From positions 372,001 to 436,000 of the forward strand of contig CM073195.1 in NCBI GenBank assembly GCA_037042915.1: a DNA stretch of 64,000 nt. Reading direction: 5' to 3'. The first letter of the stretch is position 1. Every line of letters starts with the position of its first letter. The stretch comes from Auricularia sp. M13. Taxonomy: Eukaryota > Basidiomycota > Agaricomycetes > Auriculariales > Auriculariaceae. A model generated the notes under the pieces. It was given only the letters and a program-made list of their open reading frames with translations, did no database searches and was not told where the DNA came from. The translations under genes and the position numbers were made by a program. Of the stretch, positions 1 to 12,673 are shown one piece after another.

Positions 1-1040
1 ACCCCTTTACAGCCTTTGGATGCCTCGCTGGTGTCCTGATGCGTTAAAAAATATGACTGCGCGGGGTGCAGGTATTCGGTCGGGTACGCAAGCGTCGCTG
101 TCCTCGGCGATTGTCGCCGCTGCGTCCACCTATCGCCGCTGCTCGCCGCGCTCGGCGAGTAAAGGGCATCCGCGCCAGTTGCCGTCGCAGGCGTAGAACG
201 TGATGCAGCCGCTTACCAACCCGCCGCTGCCGATGTGTTCCCTGCTGAAGCTCATGTTGTCGGTGACGATATTCCGCTTCCTCAGTTTGGTGTTGACGTC
301 CCGCTGGGCGGCGGCGATGCTCAAATCCAAAACGAAAACACCCCTGTGCCATATTTCACGTAAGTTCAGCTTACATAATATCAGTTCAGCCCAACTTACT
401 CTCTGCAGATCACAGTATTGATCCTCGCCTACGTCTGTCGCTATCTGCGACTCAATCCTCGTCGAACCCTCTTCGTGCTCTCCTCAACTCGACCTCCTTC
501 ATCAATGCACCGCCGGAACGCTCTCGTACGCGCTCCGCACTGTATTGCAGTTTTCGGTGACGACAACCGCCGAGAAATGCGTCTTCTTTGCTGATATTTC
601 TCTCGTCGCCGTTGACAGCGTCGACCCGTCGTCTTCCAACACAAAGTGATTTCGAAGTACTCGTGGTCTTCCCTATCTTGCCGCGATGTTGCAAGTTGGC
701 CGTCAGGCGCACTGTCCGCTGAGCACATATGTCAAACGACTACGCTGCCGCGGTACCGCAAGTCGAACTCACAATCTGTCCCTTGAAGGACTAGGTCCAG
801 AGCACGCTGTCTTAAGCTTCGCAGCCACCGCGATGGGAAGCACCTGTGCCTCGTGGGCCCAAAACTCATCCTGGATGTATTATGATGTAATTCACGTTCG
901 GCGCTGCCAGGCTCACAAGAAATTTACTCACGACCTGTGTCCTGGCTGCAGCGGCTCATGCTCCCTATTCACGGCGCCTCGCCGTCCAGCCCCAACCTCG
1001 CCGAAGACCTTGTCACCGCCAAAAACCAGCTGGTCACCGC
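1..1040. other. No recognisable gene
   Basis: Only short overlapping open frames on both strands, none with a recognisable domain or a supported exon chain. I see no repeat, RNA gene or transposon end here. Confidence 0.5.
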
Positions 1041-2483
1041 CGAATGACTCGTGACTGCTCCTCCACAGCGCACAGCGACCGTCACAGAGCAACTCGCCCC
1101 CGCCGTGCTGCGCTCTGCGGCCATGGACCTATGTGCAGAGCCCGCTCAACATCAGCCGCTCGTTCCTGCAGTGCGCGCCCCGCCCGTCCCAGCCCAGGTC
1201 GCCGCCGCCACAGCCGCAGCCCATCACGCTGCTGCCGATAACGAGCAACGTGCCACGGTCACTAAACCATGGTCGCTGAAATACGTGCTGCCACCGCTGA
1301 GCAGCGCGCTGCGGCCGGCGCAACCTCTCTCGCTGCCGCTGTTGGACGCGTGTGGACTGATAAACAGAATGCCGCGTCGGACGCCCATTACCCCGCCTTC
1401 CTCCCGCTACACACGACTGCGACTGAACACGCCGTCGCAGTCGTAGCTCGTGCCGCTGCCTGCACCGCAGCGACTGCTGATCGTGCCGGCCCCGCAGAAG
1501 CTCGCGCCGCACTGTGTATCACCGCTTCCGCGCAGCTCGCTATCGCTGGCGAAGCTCGTGATACTGCCCGGGTTGGCGCCGCCACGCAGCGCGACGCCGC
1601 TACCGAACCCTTGTTGCTGCTCGCGCTGTTACCCCCGACGACCGCGTTGTGGCTTGTGAATTACGGGCGGCAGCTACGCAGAGTCGCTTCAAAAGCGATA
1701 TGCTCGTTGAAAGCCGCCTCGTCGCCGCCGATGAGTGCCCGGCTGCCGTCTCGTCCACGGGAACAACCCGCCCATACCGCCGTACCATTCGCCGTCGTAG
1801 CTTATCAACATCCTGCTGCAGGCGTGGCCTCCACTGAAGGCCACGCGGTACGTGCTGCTGCACCCGCAGCACTCGCTGGCGACGAAGGTGTACTCGACAC
1901 CCGCCTATTGTGGTTGCTGCTGAAGGACACGCTGCGCGCACTGAACAACGGGTTGCTGCTGCCGGCGCTCCTGATGAAGAACGCATCGGCGCCGCCAAGC
2001 AACGCGCTGCTGCTTCCGCGGCTGTTGCTCAATGTGGAAGCTGTCGTTGTTCCCGAGGAACATGCTGCTCCTGCGCCAGCAGCAGCTGCCCCGTTCGAAG
2101 TAGCTGGCGCTGTACTTCTGGACCGTGAAGGCCAGCCTGGACTGGACGGACCACTCCCAGTCCGTGTCGCTGCTGTCTTAGCCGGCGGCGACGACGCATT
2201 ACCCTTCGGTGTCTTACAGGTGTGTTTACCTCCACGGAACGTCCATTGGCGCCCTACTCACTCTAAGCAGATGATAGGCTTGATCATTGCTAATGTCTGC
2301 CGGTTGCTACGCCTTGATCGTCATCGGACGCTCATCGTGTTGGATTTGGTGTCTACTGTCTTTGACCTAGCCGCTGTTGGGCTGAGGGTCTGGCATCGTG
2401 AGACGTTAGCCGCAGGTTTCCGTGGCATCGCAAAGGTGCTGACCTATTCCTCTCGCGCGTTACAAGCCCCGCCACCGTTGTAG
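1041..2483. other. GC-rich stretch, open in several frames
   Basis: A long plus frame (1269-2483, 404 codons, Ala-rich) is open, but so are overlapping frames on both strands, as expected from the base composition. The Ala/Arg-rich translation changes the plausible frame several times (for example around 1630 and 1910). It may be a decayed low-complexity coding sequence or simply GC-rich DNA. I cannot assign a product. Confidence 0.3.
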
Positions 2484-3355
2484 TGAACATCTCTTCATTA
2501 CTGTATTTTCTTGAGGTCTATGTATCGTGCCTTGCCCAATGTCGCAATGCCAGTCCCAAGATATATCCAGTTGTTCTCCTTCAGTCGACCTCGGCGAAAT
2601 GGAGCGCAGACTTCCTTCAGCAAGCTTACAGGCTACGGTTCCTGCTAGAGATCACTATATGACACCGTAAGCATCATGAATTCAAAACGCGCATGCACAC
2701 CTTGAGGCTCGACCCTGTGCAGCGCTGTCGATCATCTGACCTTTTTGCCGTCCCATGTTGCTGTTCATTAGATATTTCCATCGTCGTCACGCGAACGCGA
2801 TGCCTTACAAGACGCTAATTCCCGCGCAATACATGCCAACGACCGGCTACATTCACGCAACGGAATGCAGCCCGTCATTGACCCGCACTGCCACGAAACC
2901 AGTGTCCAGCAGGTGGACCCTGTAGAACCCGCTCGACTCGCCATGGGAACCCCGTCATGATAATCGCCCGCACGACTTCCTCTCCCTTCACTGCAAGCTC
3001 GATGAGCCTCGCACGGTATCAAGGTAAATCATTTCGAATAAAACATTGCCTTCGATAGTATGTCCACTGTCAAATAATCTCTCACGATTACGTCTCGATT
3101 TCTGCTCGGCGGCTCGTCAGACATTGCTTTGTTCTAGCGAGGAGAAAGACTTACCATCCATCATATTGCTTCACGCCGCGCGAACCGGTTACCCAGCCTA
3201 CGAGATTGAGCTGTTCCCTTTTTTCCACTCAGTTTATCCAAACTGTCGTTGTTCAAGCATTAAATCACCTTGCGCTGCTGCGTGTATACTACACCCTCAC
3301 TGTCACTATGTACTAGGAATACAGTTACAGTCATCTGATCATACATTGATACAAA
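2484..3355. other. Intergenic, 3' flank of the 1255-aa gene
   Basis: AT-richer than its neighbours. No supported exon. The part near 3300 lies just beyond the stop codon of the minus-strand gene and probably contains its 3' untranslated region. Confidence 0.5.
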
Positions 3356-6300
3356 TTATTCTTGCGAGTTTTCTATAGCGAAGGGCGGCTGTGGTCTCCT
3401 GCAGGGCAACGGCGCCATGCGTCCGCGGTGGTCGTAAAAGCTTTGCTGGTAGAAAACCCAGGCGCATCGTTCAAGTTCGCGGAACTCGTCAGATTCGAGC
3501 GCGGGCGCGTCGTTGTCGACGCCCCAGTGATCTTTCCAAGGCCCGAGCATTTCGCTCGCTCGAGGCCAGTACCTCATGAGCTCTGCGAAGGACCGCAAGG
3601 CGAGCAACCGCTCTCGCGCATTACTCGAACACAGCCAAGCTTCGCGAGTCGGCTTGACCATCTCGATCCCGCCTGCCCAACAGTCCTTCACCAACCCATA
3701 GTACTCCAGGTTTGACGTGGCCTGGAGCTCGGGGATGTTGCGGTACCAGCGCCGCATGCTGACGGCAAGGTCGAGCATGTCGTAGCGGAACTCAAGCTCG
3801 GCGAGCTCCCAGACGATGTAGCTCACCCAGTTGAGCGGTAGCGACGCCTCTGATTCCCACGGCGCCGGCGGCAGCTTGTGGCCGTCGAAGGTGCACTTGT
3901 CCTTCAACTTTTCGAGCAGTGGCCTCAGCGAGAGCAGCCGCTCGGCTTCTTCGACATCGACGACCTCCTGGGCTTCCGTCATCGTCGCATGGGCGACGTC
4001 GAGCCCTAGACGCTTGACTATCGGCCGCGACTCCCTGTTGCGCATCACGCCTTTGAGGATTTCTCGCCATTGGTTCGTTTCGAATCCCTCGTCCTCGTCG
4101 ATCGGGTCGCTGGCGATCTTCGCGAGATAGTACGGCCGGATTTGAAGCCACCTGAACAGGCCCAAGAAGACGTTGCGCTTGCTGGTCTTCTGCTGGTCGC
4201 AGCGGTTCGACCACGCGTTCGCAAAATATCCAAGCGTGGGCATCTTGTGAATAGTCTTCGCGCCTTTCACAAGCTGCGGGACGGGATTCGGACAGCCCGC
4301 GAGTCGGGCTTCTCGTTGCCTGCTCGTGTCAACGAACCCGGCCGCCTCGGTCCCAACCTGGAGCTTGCTCGGCCACCAGTCCGGGAGATCGTACTGCGGT
4401 AGCCAGTGCGTGGTCATTCGAATCACGATACCCTTCAGCTGCGCGCCATCGGGCATGGAGTCGAGGGTCTTCTGCAAGATGGTATGCCTTTGCTGGTTTC
4501 GCTTTTTGCGCACAGGCGAGGGATCGTCCAGCTCAGTAGGAGGATCTTCTCTTGCTGTTAGATTGAATCCCGAAATAGTTCTACACTTTGCATACCTTTC
4601 CGTTTTTGCAGCAAGCTGCCGAACCTCATCACACCGCCGTCCAACACCTGCGGCTGCGAGCTCAGCAAGCGGCCGAACCTCATCACACTGCTGTCCGACA
4701 CTACAGGCTGGTCCGCTACCGCAATCGCTATATGCGGGTGCTGCGTCTGCTCTCCGACGTCTGCCTCGTCCTTGTCGGCCTCCGTACCCTCGAGTGACGC
4801 TGCCTGCGGCTGTTCGAGAATCTGCTGAGTATTGCAACCAGCGTCATCCTCGTAGTCGGGCAGGTCGGCGCCGTCGTCGAACACGGCGGTGTACATCCGG
4901 TGCAGAACTCGCGGGACATCCGCTGGCTGGGAGATCGACGGTTGAGATATCGGCGTTATCGACGTAGTCGCGCCGCTCGTGCCTGGCATCTCGTCCTGGG
5001 GCACAGTAGCAGGCGGAGGATTTTCCGCGGTCGCCGTCTGTGACGCGCCTTCTTGCGCACTCGCATGCGGAGCATTTCCTACCGGCACCGTCTCCGGCCC
5101 GCCTTCTTGCTGCTGGGCGGAATCTTTGCTGGGCTGGCGCTTGAGTTGCCAGCGCGGTGGTCGCCTCTGCTGTTGCGACTGAGCCAGCTTCCTCACGGCT
5201 TGCTCGTGCAGCAGGTCTTCGTAGTCCGAATCGTCCTCCTCCGGTTCCAGACGAGCGTCGTCCGCCTCCATCCAGTGATCATCCGATGCGTCCTCCTCGT
5301 CGACGTGACGCGACGAGCTGGCCGATGTCGAGCGCGTCGGCGAGCGCGCGCTGGTGTTCTTTGGTGGCGTATCGGGTCGCCTGTCTGTGACGACCTCTGT
5401 GCCAGCCTCAGCACCACTTGGAGGCTGCCATGCTTCATCCTGGAACGTAGAGTCCGGCTCGTCGACGTCAAACGCAGGCGGGGCGCTATCTTCGACGCCT
5501 TGACCTTGCTCGCCTTGAAACCTGTGTATTGTTAACTCGAGTAATAATTTTCCTTGTATAATCGCGCGTACCCTGCCTGTTGTTCCTGTTGGAGAACCGC
5601 CATCGCCTCCTTCTCCTGCTTCTCCTTCTGCTGCATCCGCGTCACTGCTTGCGCCGCATAATCGTGTACTTTGCGCGGCGCATCGTCAAGGACTATCGGA
5701 TCCAACTCGGCGACCAAGCCATATGACAAAACTGGCACGCCGTCTTCACGAGATAACCAACTTCCGTGCCGGGTCGCGTTGTACCTTTCGAGCAGCCACA
5801 CGGGTATGCCGTATTGGGCCCACATTGCCGCGGCACCGTGCTCGCCGACGAAGATACCGCGGGAATCTCTCCGATTGAAGAGTTGCGCCGACCAGCTGAC
5901 TTCCCCCATCGTCGGGTCATGTAGAAGCCGCCTGTCATACATGCTGGTGTCGCGCTTCCTGTGGAGGGCCTTGATGAATTCCAAGTAGCCTCTGACTTCG
6001 AGGATGCCACGCTGAAAGTCGACTAGCGCGCAGCGCAGGAGCCACTCCGTGCCGGACTCGGACAGAACGTACGCCATGGCAGCCTCGGTATGTTCCCTGT
6101 TGACGACGCCGGAGTATTTCTCCCATTGCCTCCATAAGCCTTTATACGACCCGGCCAACTGCCTTGCCTCGTCCCAGGCGTGTTGCGCGCGCATGGCTTC
6201 CTCACGAACCGCTGCCTGTACAGTGTCGCGAAACCTCCATAGTCCCTCTGCCACCGGAACCGTGTGTCTTTCCTTGTCAAACGTCATCCAGGCAATGTCT

Positions 6301-7415
6301 TGATGAGGACTTTCGGCCGTCTTGAAGTACCAAGTGTCCTTTCGCTCGACGAGGTGCCTTTCGTCGGGCTTCCAGGGCGGCAGCATTGGGATGAAAGCCA
6401 GATACGGCTTCACGTGCTCCGTCGAACAGTGTTGCGGGAGCCACTGGCGCTCATGGATTCCATAGCGAGCGTCTGCCCGCAGTTTTCTCTCCGGGTCGCT
6501 CGGCGGCGGCGGCATAATCACGCGGTTGGAGTAGACGACCCATGTCGGATCGTCTCTGGACGGCCAGTAGTACTTGTATGGCGTCCACGTCGACCGCGCG
6601 TTCTCCGGGTCCCCCCAGCTCAACGCCACTTCTGACGGCGGCGAAGGCGCCCTCGGGATCACTGGCGGTTTCCTCGCTTCCCACAGCTCCCACGCCACAC
6701 CGACGAGATGTTGCAAGGTGGGATCTCTGTGGACGACGTCGATAGGCGGGAGTATGCCCTGGTATTTCTTCGGCACGATCAGCTGAAACGAGCGATCGCC
6801 AAAGACCCGTATGGCCTCCATGTATTGACGCCAAGTCATCGGCGTGCCCACGACAAAGCCCTTCATGCCGTGGCGCTTGTTGATGCTGTGAGACAGGCCC
6901 CAGGTCAGATTTATTTGACAGGTACGGTTGAGTGGCTCACTCATAGCCCGCCAGGTCTTCAACGGTTAAATCTTCCGGGCGTTTGACCGGCTCCCTACGT
7001 ACAATTAGGACATTCGAATATACCTTTCCAGCGACACTTACTCTTCCGTTCCGGATTCGTCCTCACCGGCCCATCCAGGCCGCTCGCTGCGCCGATGTTA
7101 GCTGTGTTGAATCGCGAGTCGACACACACACACCGCTCATCGTTCCCGTGCCTCAGCTCGTACGCGGTGCGATTTCCGTTGCCACTACCGCCCTCGCTGC
7201 CATAGCATAAGTCTGAGCCATGGTGCCAGAGTCAGTGGTGTTCCTTACCCTCTAGACCGAGCTGCGCGTTCCCGTCGCTTCCTCTCGACGCTCTCCCGCC
7301 TCTGATCGATCTTCTCCCTCTGCCGCTCGAGGTTCTGCCTCTCGCTCTGCTCCCTCCTCGTCCTCCACGCCTCCATTTGCGCTTGGTTCATCCGCCGTGG
7401 TTTCCACTTGGGCAT
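3356..7415 (-). CDS. Seven-exon gene, 1255-aa protein of unknown function
   Basis: Exons on the minus strand are 7415-7249, 7196-7134, 7086-7042, 6994-6941, 6885-5572, 5521-4596 and 4554-3356. All six introns (41-55 nt) are GT-AG and every exon phase matches, giving 1256 codons with the stop. The start is the ATG at 7415, which opens a short Arg/Glu/Gln-rich segment (about residues 1-57) that looks like a coiled coil. A Trp-rich central part (roughly residues 110-560) follows, then an acidic, Ser/Pro/Gln-rich linker containing a duplicated VMRFG-x-LL motif, then a second Trp-rich globular part to the end. I do not recognise the family; there is no transposase, polymerase or kinase motif. The intact frame in a repeat-rich region suggests recent function. 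It could be a host gene or a protein of an undescribed mobile element. Confidence 0.8.
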
Positions 7416-7754
7416 CGCGCTTCCCGAATTTCAGTCTGTATCGGGCGGTGTAGCATCAGTGAGCAATACTAGTCTCATTCGAGAACAAGCTGTACTCACA
7501 TCCGTAGTATGAGCTAATCCGGGCTGCGACGCCGCCAATCCGATTTCAGCGTTATCTAATAAATATCTGCGCTTCGTACGCACAGTAACGCGCCTTGTCT
7601 GCGGCAGGCGATTATTGTTTGGGTGCGCTGTGAAACACAATTAGCTTCGAGGACAATGACATTGAGCCCAGGCAAGTTTGGCGTCTGCATCGACGCGCGA
7701 GTTGCTGCAGAGCTCCAACAGCGAGTGAAGCACTCGCCGCAGAGCAAGCCGTAC
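7416..7754. other. Upstream of the 1255-aa gene; outermost part of a 277-bp unit
   Basis: Contains the presumed promoter side of the minus-strand gene, without an obvious TATA box. From 7641 it is the outer 114 bp of the first 277-bp tandem unit, which the right arm lacks. Confidence 0.4.
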
Positions 7755-8408
7755 ACCCGATCGCCAACGTCTGGCTTGGGCCCCGAGCTTCGCTCTGCGG
7801 CGAGTAACATCTCGTCTGCGACCCAGGCATGCAATACGACAGTGAAGAAACATGTACTCACGTTTCTCGTCGCGGTGCGCGATGTCGACAGTGAGGGGAG
7901 TGCTCTACAGAATTTGATTAGCTTCGAAAACAATGACATTGAGCCCAGGCAAGTTTGGCGTCTGCATCGACGCGCGAGTTGCTGCAGAGCTCCAACAGCG
8001 AGTGAAGCACTCGCCGCAGAGCAAGCCGTACACCCGATCGCCAACGTCTGGCTTGGGCCCCGAGCTTCGCTCTGCGGCGAGTAACATCTCGTCTGCGACC
8101 CAGGCATGCAATACGACAGTGAAGAAACATGTACTCACGTTTCTCGTCGCGGTGCGCGATGTCGACAGTGAGGGGAGTGCTCTACAGAATTTGATTAGCT
8201 TCGAAAACAATGACATTGAGCCCAGGCAAGTTTGGCGTCTGCATCGACGCGCGAGTTGCTGCAGAGCTCCAACAGCGAGTGAAGCACTCGCCGCAGAGCA
8301 AGCCGTACACCCGATCGCCAACGTCTGGCTTGGGCCCCGAGCTTCGCTCTACGGCGACCGACATCTCGTCTGCGACCCAGGCATTCAGGATGACAGTGAA
8401 TAAGAACG
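7641..8408. repeat. Tandem array of 277-bp units, left copy
   Basis: Unit starts are at 7641, 7918 and 8195, exactly 277 bp apart. The first two units are almost identical and the third diverges near 8350. Read on the minus strand, each unit contains a 46-47 nt segment beginning GTGAGT and ending TCGCAG, like a short fungal intron. Open frames in this array are repeats of one another and were not called as genes. Confidence 0.9.
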
Positions 8409-9670
8409 TCACTCACGTTTCGCGTCGCGGTGCGCAATGTGGACTGGCAGGGGAGCGCCCACGTCTGTGCGCGCGAAGCAGTTGGATATATTACCTGCGC
8501 CGCGACTACGGCCACACCTAACGTCTAGGGTGGCCGGCGCAGAGCAAGGCGGGAGGGGGTGGGGTTGCGGGGTGCTGATGGCGTTGGACACCGTGAGTGG
8601 TGGTGGTCGGGAAGATGTCGGCCACAGCCGAGACTGCCCAGTCAGGGACTTGGGCGAAAATCCGCCCAAGTCCAGCGCCGAAATGCTTCCGGACCCGTCT
8701 CCCTGCATGGGCAGCCCTGCGATCCCAATGTCATTCGTGTTGGTGAGCATGGGCAGCTCATTCAGAACAGTATGAGCACTTCACCAATTTATTCCGTCGC
8801 GTCCTCTTTCTGTTCGCAGTCGATTTCTCGTTTCGCCGTTCCCTGCAGTACATATGGTAAGTTTTGTATTGCTGTGCGTTGCTCGTCCTCAAGAGATAGC
8901 CCTGGTTGAGATTCAATGACTCAGTACCGTCTCTGTTCAAGCCGGTCGAAACGTTCCTTACCCACAAATCCTCCGTTCCACAGATGAGATTACGGTGAGA
9001 AGTCCACTGTGAATGGAAAACGACCATCAACTTCATTATCCAGTGGTCTTACTGTTCCTACCGAGCCTTCGAGGTGTGCACGAGGTCGCGTGACCTGCTG
9101 ATCGGCGGACCCGTTCCCCCTGGTGTGCGCGGATGATGCTGGGCTGGTCGTTTGGCTGCACATCGGCCTCCAATGCGCGTCGCCGTGCATCCATAGCGTC
9201 ATAACGCCTTTTCCGCCTCACGAGGACGCGCTACACGCAACATATTTCATGTAGTCGTCGCGACGCGCAATGGAAGCCGATATGCCTCCACACCCCAGCC
9301 ATTGGTGTCCTACTTCGCGCTTCATGCGCGGTTTTGCGCGCAATACAATGCGAGAGCAGCGCTGGGCCTGCTAGGTACCCGTCGTTCACGTGTCTAGTTG
9401 CCTCTGGTTGGTTCGAGATTGAGCGTGATAACTCCGCACGCGCGCTCGCCGACCGCCCAATCGGGAAGTGATCTCATCGGCATCTCCGGATTGGTCCCGC
9501 GCCACACGGTCCCCGCCACTGCCCCAACGCTGCCCCGCATGCGCGTTTATAGCGCGTCTGCCATGCCGGACATCCAGCTGGAGGTGAGATGACTCAGAGA
9601 TCTCACCACGGTCGCTCCTTGCGCTCTCTCAGTCTACTTGCAATGACTTCCACGGACATCGCTTCAGGTG
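7755..9670 (+). repeat. Left arm of a long inverted repeat (about 1.92 kb)
   Basis: The sequence 7755-9670 is nearly identical to the reverse complement of 26185-28158. Arm lengths agree at 1916 bp once the 58-bp extra in the right arm is removed. The inner end is at CTTCAGGTG (9670). The outer end is where the right arm's 277-bp unit stops. Differences seen are a few substitutions and 1-4 bp indels near 9120, 9175 and 9530. No short target duplication is visible at the outer edge. Confidence 0.92.
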
Positions 9671-10775
9671 ATGCTCGCTGCGGCAGTCAGGTCTATGCAA
9701 ATGCTGACACTGTCAAATGCTGACACTGTCAAGGTCCCTTCGCGGCTGCGGTCCAACTCGACATGGAGCAGCTTTTTCCTTCCCGGACAACTCGACCGCC
9801 CCATCACCAGTGTCGACTCCATTCTCGACCGCGCCTTGTTTGCCGCTGCTCCCGTTTGCGAGCATGTATCCGTGGTCCGCATTTACAGGGCGGAGAGATT
9901 CAGAATATCGCATCCGACTCGTCCGAAGACATGCCGCTCGCGGCATTGCGCTCACAATCACGTCGCACTGCGTCAAGCTTGTCAGAGGACATTCTTTTCG
10001 CAGTGCAGGCCCGCGAGAGCCACGCAGCGGCCAAAAAGCACGGAAGCCGCACTCGTTGTCAACGAACGAAGATTCGCCCGTTGCAGCGCGTCCCGCACCC
10101 CCGCGACGGCATTGCGCAACTCATACCCGATCTGGAACTTCGCGAGTGCGTTTACAGGCCACACCAATGCGCCACGCGATCTCTCACGCCACAGTAGCTC
10201 TGCGCAGCGGTTTTGTCTCAACCACTGCTTGCTGGTCATGTCAGGTTCACTTTCTCAGTCTCACCATGAAGTCTGCATGAATCTGACATCTCTACGATGT
10301 AGCACGGCTCCGTCTCACAAGGACATCCAGCAGGCCAAGAAGATCTGGAGAACTTGGCGAAGCATGAACCGCCGAAAGACCTTCTGTAAAAACCGGCAGT
10401 AGCTACCACCCGCTCAGAAGCTCTGATAGTGGTCATAGCGGCTGTAGACAAGTCCCCGTTATATTGTATCATAGTCCGCTCTGCAACGCTACAGCGCACG
10501 TCAGAGAAAAATATCTCCGCTACAGTTGCGCACCACAGCGGCAGTATGTCGCTCCTGCAGTGCCCCATCAGCGCTCTGCGAGCGCTCGCGAAGTGCACCA
10601 AGAGCGCGTGGAAGCGCTTTGTAGATGGCCTGAAGTAGCAAGTCCGAGCGGGCGGATACCACGGGGTTCTTCTCCGTCTTCGGGGTTCTCCGTTCCCGTC
10701 GCAGGATAGTGCACAGCTCGGGGAATAAATAGTATCATTAAGAACGAGGCGGGCGTCGAAACTACAAGCAAAAAT
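9671..10775. other. Inside left arm; one coding-like fragment
   Basis: A plus frame at 9763-10197 contains an acidic Ser-rich stretch with SSEDMPLAALR followed by basic sequence. That style is common in Agaricomycete low-complexity proteins. It lacks a domain or supported splice partners. A minus frame at 9982-10239 is also open. The rest is featureless up to the DUF6532-like gene's stop codon. Confidence 0.3.
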
Positions 10776-12673
10776 CTACATGGGCACATCGGAATAATCA
10801 GTCATCTCGTTGCGCGAGACAACGACGGGCTGGGCGTTGCCGGCGGTCTCGAGCAATCCGGCACTGTGAAAGCATTAGAAAGGGAGAAGGGGATGGGAGA
10901 CTGCACTCACGAGCACTTGCTAAACAGCCAGCGGCGCCACTTGTGGTTCATGTCCGGCGCGGCGTTGGTCATCTCCTGGAGCTTCGTGAGGTGCGCGTCG
11001 TAAATTGCCTTGTAGACGCTCTCCTCGAACTTGGTTTGGGCCTTGCGCTGCGTGCCCGTCTTCCATTCGTCCAAGGAACAGTGAATCTGCGTCATGATAA
11101 CAATCATTAGCTGCAGATAGGATGAATCACAGGCCACATACCGCAGTTGCGACCAGGGCGATGACCTCATTCGGGACTGGGTTGAACGTCGCCGCGACAA
11201 GGTCCTGGGATGCCATGCGCCCGTGCTCCTGAAAGTATTCCTTGCGAATTAGTTGCTCGAAGAGAGCATGACGATATGGGCCGACACGCTGCAACTTTGT
11301 GAGTTGGCACGCAAAAGAAAATAACAAACAGACGTACCTCAAGGATCTTGCCATCGACCTTCTGAACGGAAACCCCATCCTTCTGCTCCTCCTCGCGGAC
11401 AAGCTTGTTGAAATGATACGCGCGGGTGACAAGCATTTCGGAGACGACCGTGATCACCTGCGCCTCCGACAGCGCGTACAGCCCGAACGCCTGGCCGCTC
11501 AGGTCGCGACAGCTTTTGATCAGCGTGCCGCGAACCTGAGACGCGACGCGCCCAATCTGAAAAATAAATCAATGAATGATAAAGACTGCGAAGGAGGCGT
11601 ACCAGTTTGTCCATGTCCTGCTGGTACGGCTTGTCCGCTTTGTAGCGCTTGAGGCGCCGCTCGCCTTTCTCGCTATCGGCGCTGATGTCGGCGAGGATCT
11701 GGCCGATGCGGTCGGCACGCTCCTGGCGGCTAGGGAACGCCAGGGTTGCGACGATGTACTGGCGGTACTGTTTGGAGGCAGCGGCGGCCAACGCGGTTGA
11801 GGGAGGCGACTGGTCCTCCAATTTCGGCTTGCTGCTGTCATTGCTGTTGAGGCGGCGCTTGTAGGGCGTGAAAGGTAAGTCGGGGTTGGAGACAGTGCGA
11901 CGCTGAGGAGTGCCCGGCAGCAGGGGGGCTGGGTTAGTGGCGTCTGAGCTGAGCACCACATCGGTCGGCGAGCGCGCGGGCGGCGACGACACAATGCAAC
12001 GGAACTCGGTGTTGGTGATCTAATATAAATGTGAGTGGCTCGACTCTCGAGGATAAAATGCAGGGCTTAAATACGGACCTCTGGCTCAACTGCACGTCTG
12101 TTGCGGCGGAGCGGTGCTGACTCGGGGTTCTGGAGCTGTTGCGCCGTCGGCGGCGATGGACCGACTCCAGCAGGCGTCGGCACGTAGCCCGCGAGGGGGT
12201 GGCCTGGGTGGAATACCTCGAGAGGCCACTTGTCGTTGTTGGCGCCGCCGCGGGGCTCTTCGCTACCCTCGAGCTGGTTGTCGTCGTCACAATCTTCGTA
12301 CTGGTCTACAAAATGGTGTGAGCGGTGAACATAGAGCACAAAGAATGGGTATCTTACCCATATCGTACTGCCATTCCGAATTCTGCATCTGGGACGGCAT
12401 CGGCGACGATCGAGAACTCGGGACATGCTGCCAGCCTCCCTGAGGGATCATTGGCGACGACTGAGACCGGGCCGCGGTGTCAACATTCTGGTAGCTTGCA
12501 GACGTGAATTGGCGAGGAGCAGCAGGTGCGCCTTGTTGAACGAGTCGACCACCGCCGCGGCCATTTGAACGACCCGGCGCCGCAGGAGGATGACCATTCG
12601 GGATACTGGGGGAGCCGTGGGCATTTCCGGCGTTTGCACGGCGAGCGCTCTGACGACGTTGCTCGGTGCTCAT
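10776..12673 (-). CDS. DUF6532-like protein, seven exons, 529 aa
   Basis: Exons on the minus strand are 12673-12358, 12305-12079, 12019-11603, 11556-11338, 11288-11142, 11086-10911 and 10863-10776. All introns are 46-59 nt and GT-AG, and all phases agree (530 codons including stop). The N-terminal half is low complexity (Gln/Ser/Pro-rich, then acidic), as usual for the family. The C-terminal half (about residues 320-500) has the domain's hallmarks: a helix with GTLIKSC, a segment around the EYF motif, then IALVATAIHCSLDEW and YKAIYDAHLTKL. DUF6532 proteins are abundant in Agaricomycetes and have no established function. The gene is intact although it lies between the inverted arms and beside decayed transposons. 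It may be cargo or a host gene engulfed by the structure. Confidence 0.75.

Noticed and set aside
1269-2483. 404-codon Ala-rich plus frame
   Set aside because: Overlapping frames are open on both strands, the plausible frame changes several times, and there is no domain or intron support.
6942-6962. Start of the 1255-aa gene at a Met or TTG just upstream of 6940
   Set aside because: That reading runs through a GTGAGC...CTCACAG intron (6940-6886). Splicing it joins in phase to four upstream exons that begin at the ATG at 7415.
7641-8408. CRISPR-like regular array
   Set aside because: Units are 277-bp tandem copies without unique spacers, in a eukaryotic genome.
7556-8521. Families of similar frames in the left arm, and their mirror images at 27392-28319
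   Set aside because: They repeat with the 277-bp units and the inverted arms, so they reflect the repeats rather than separate genes.
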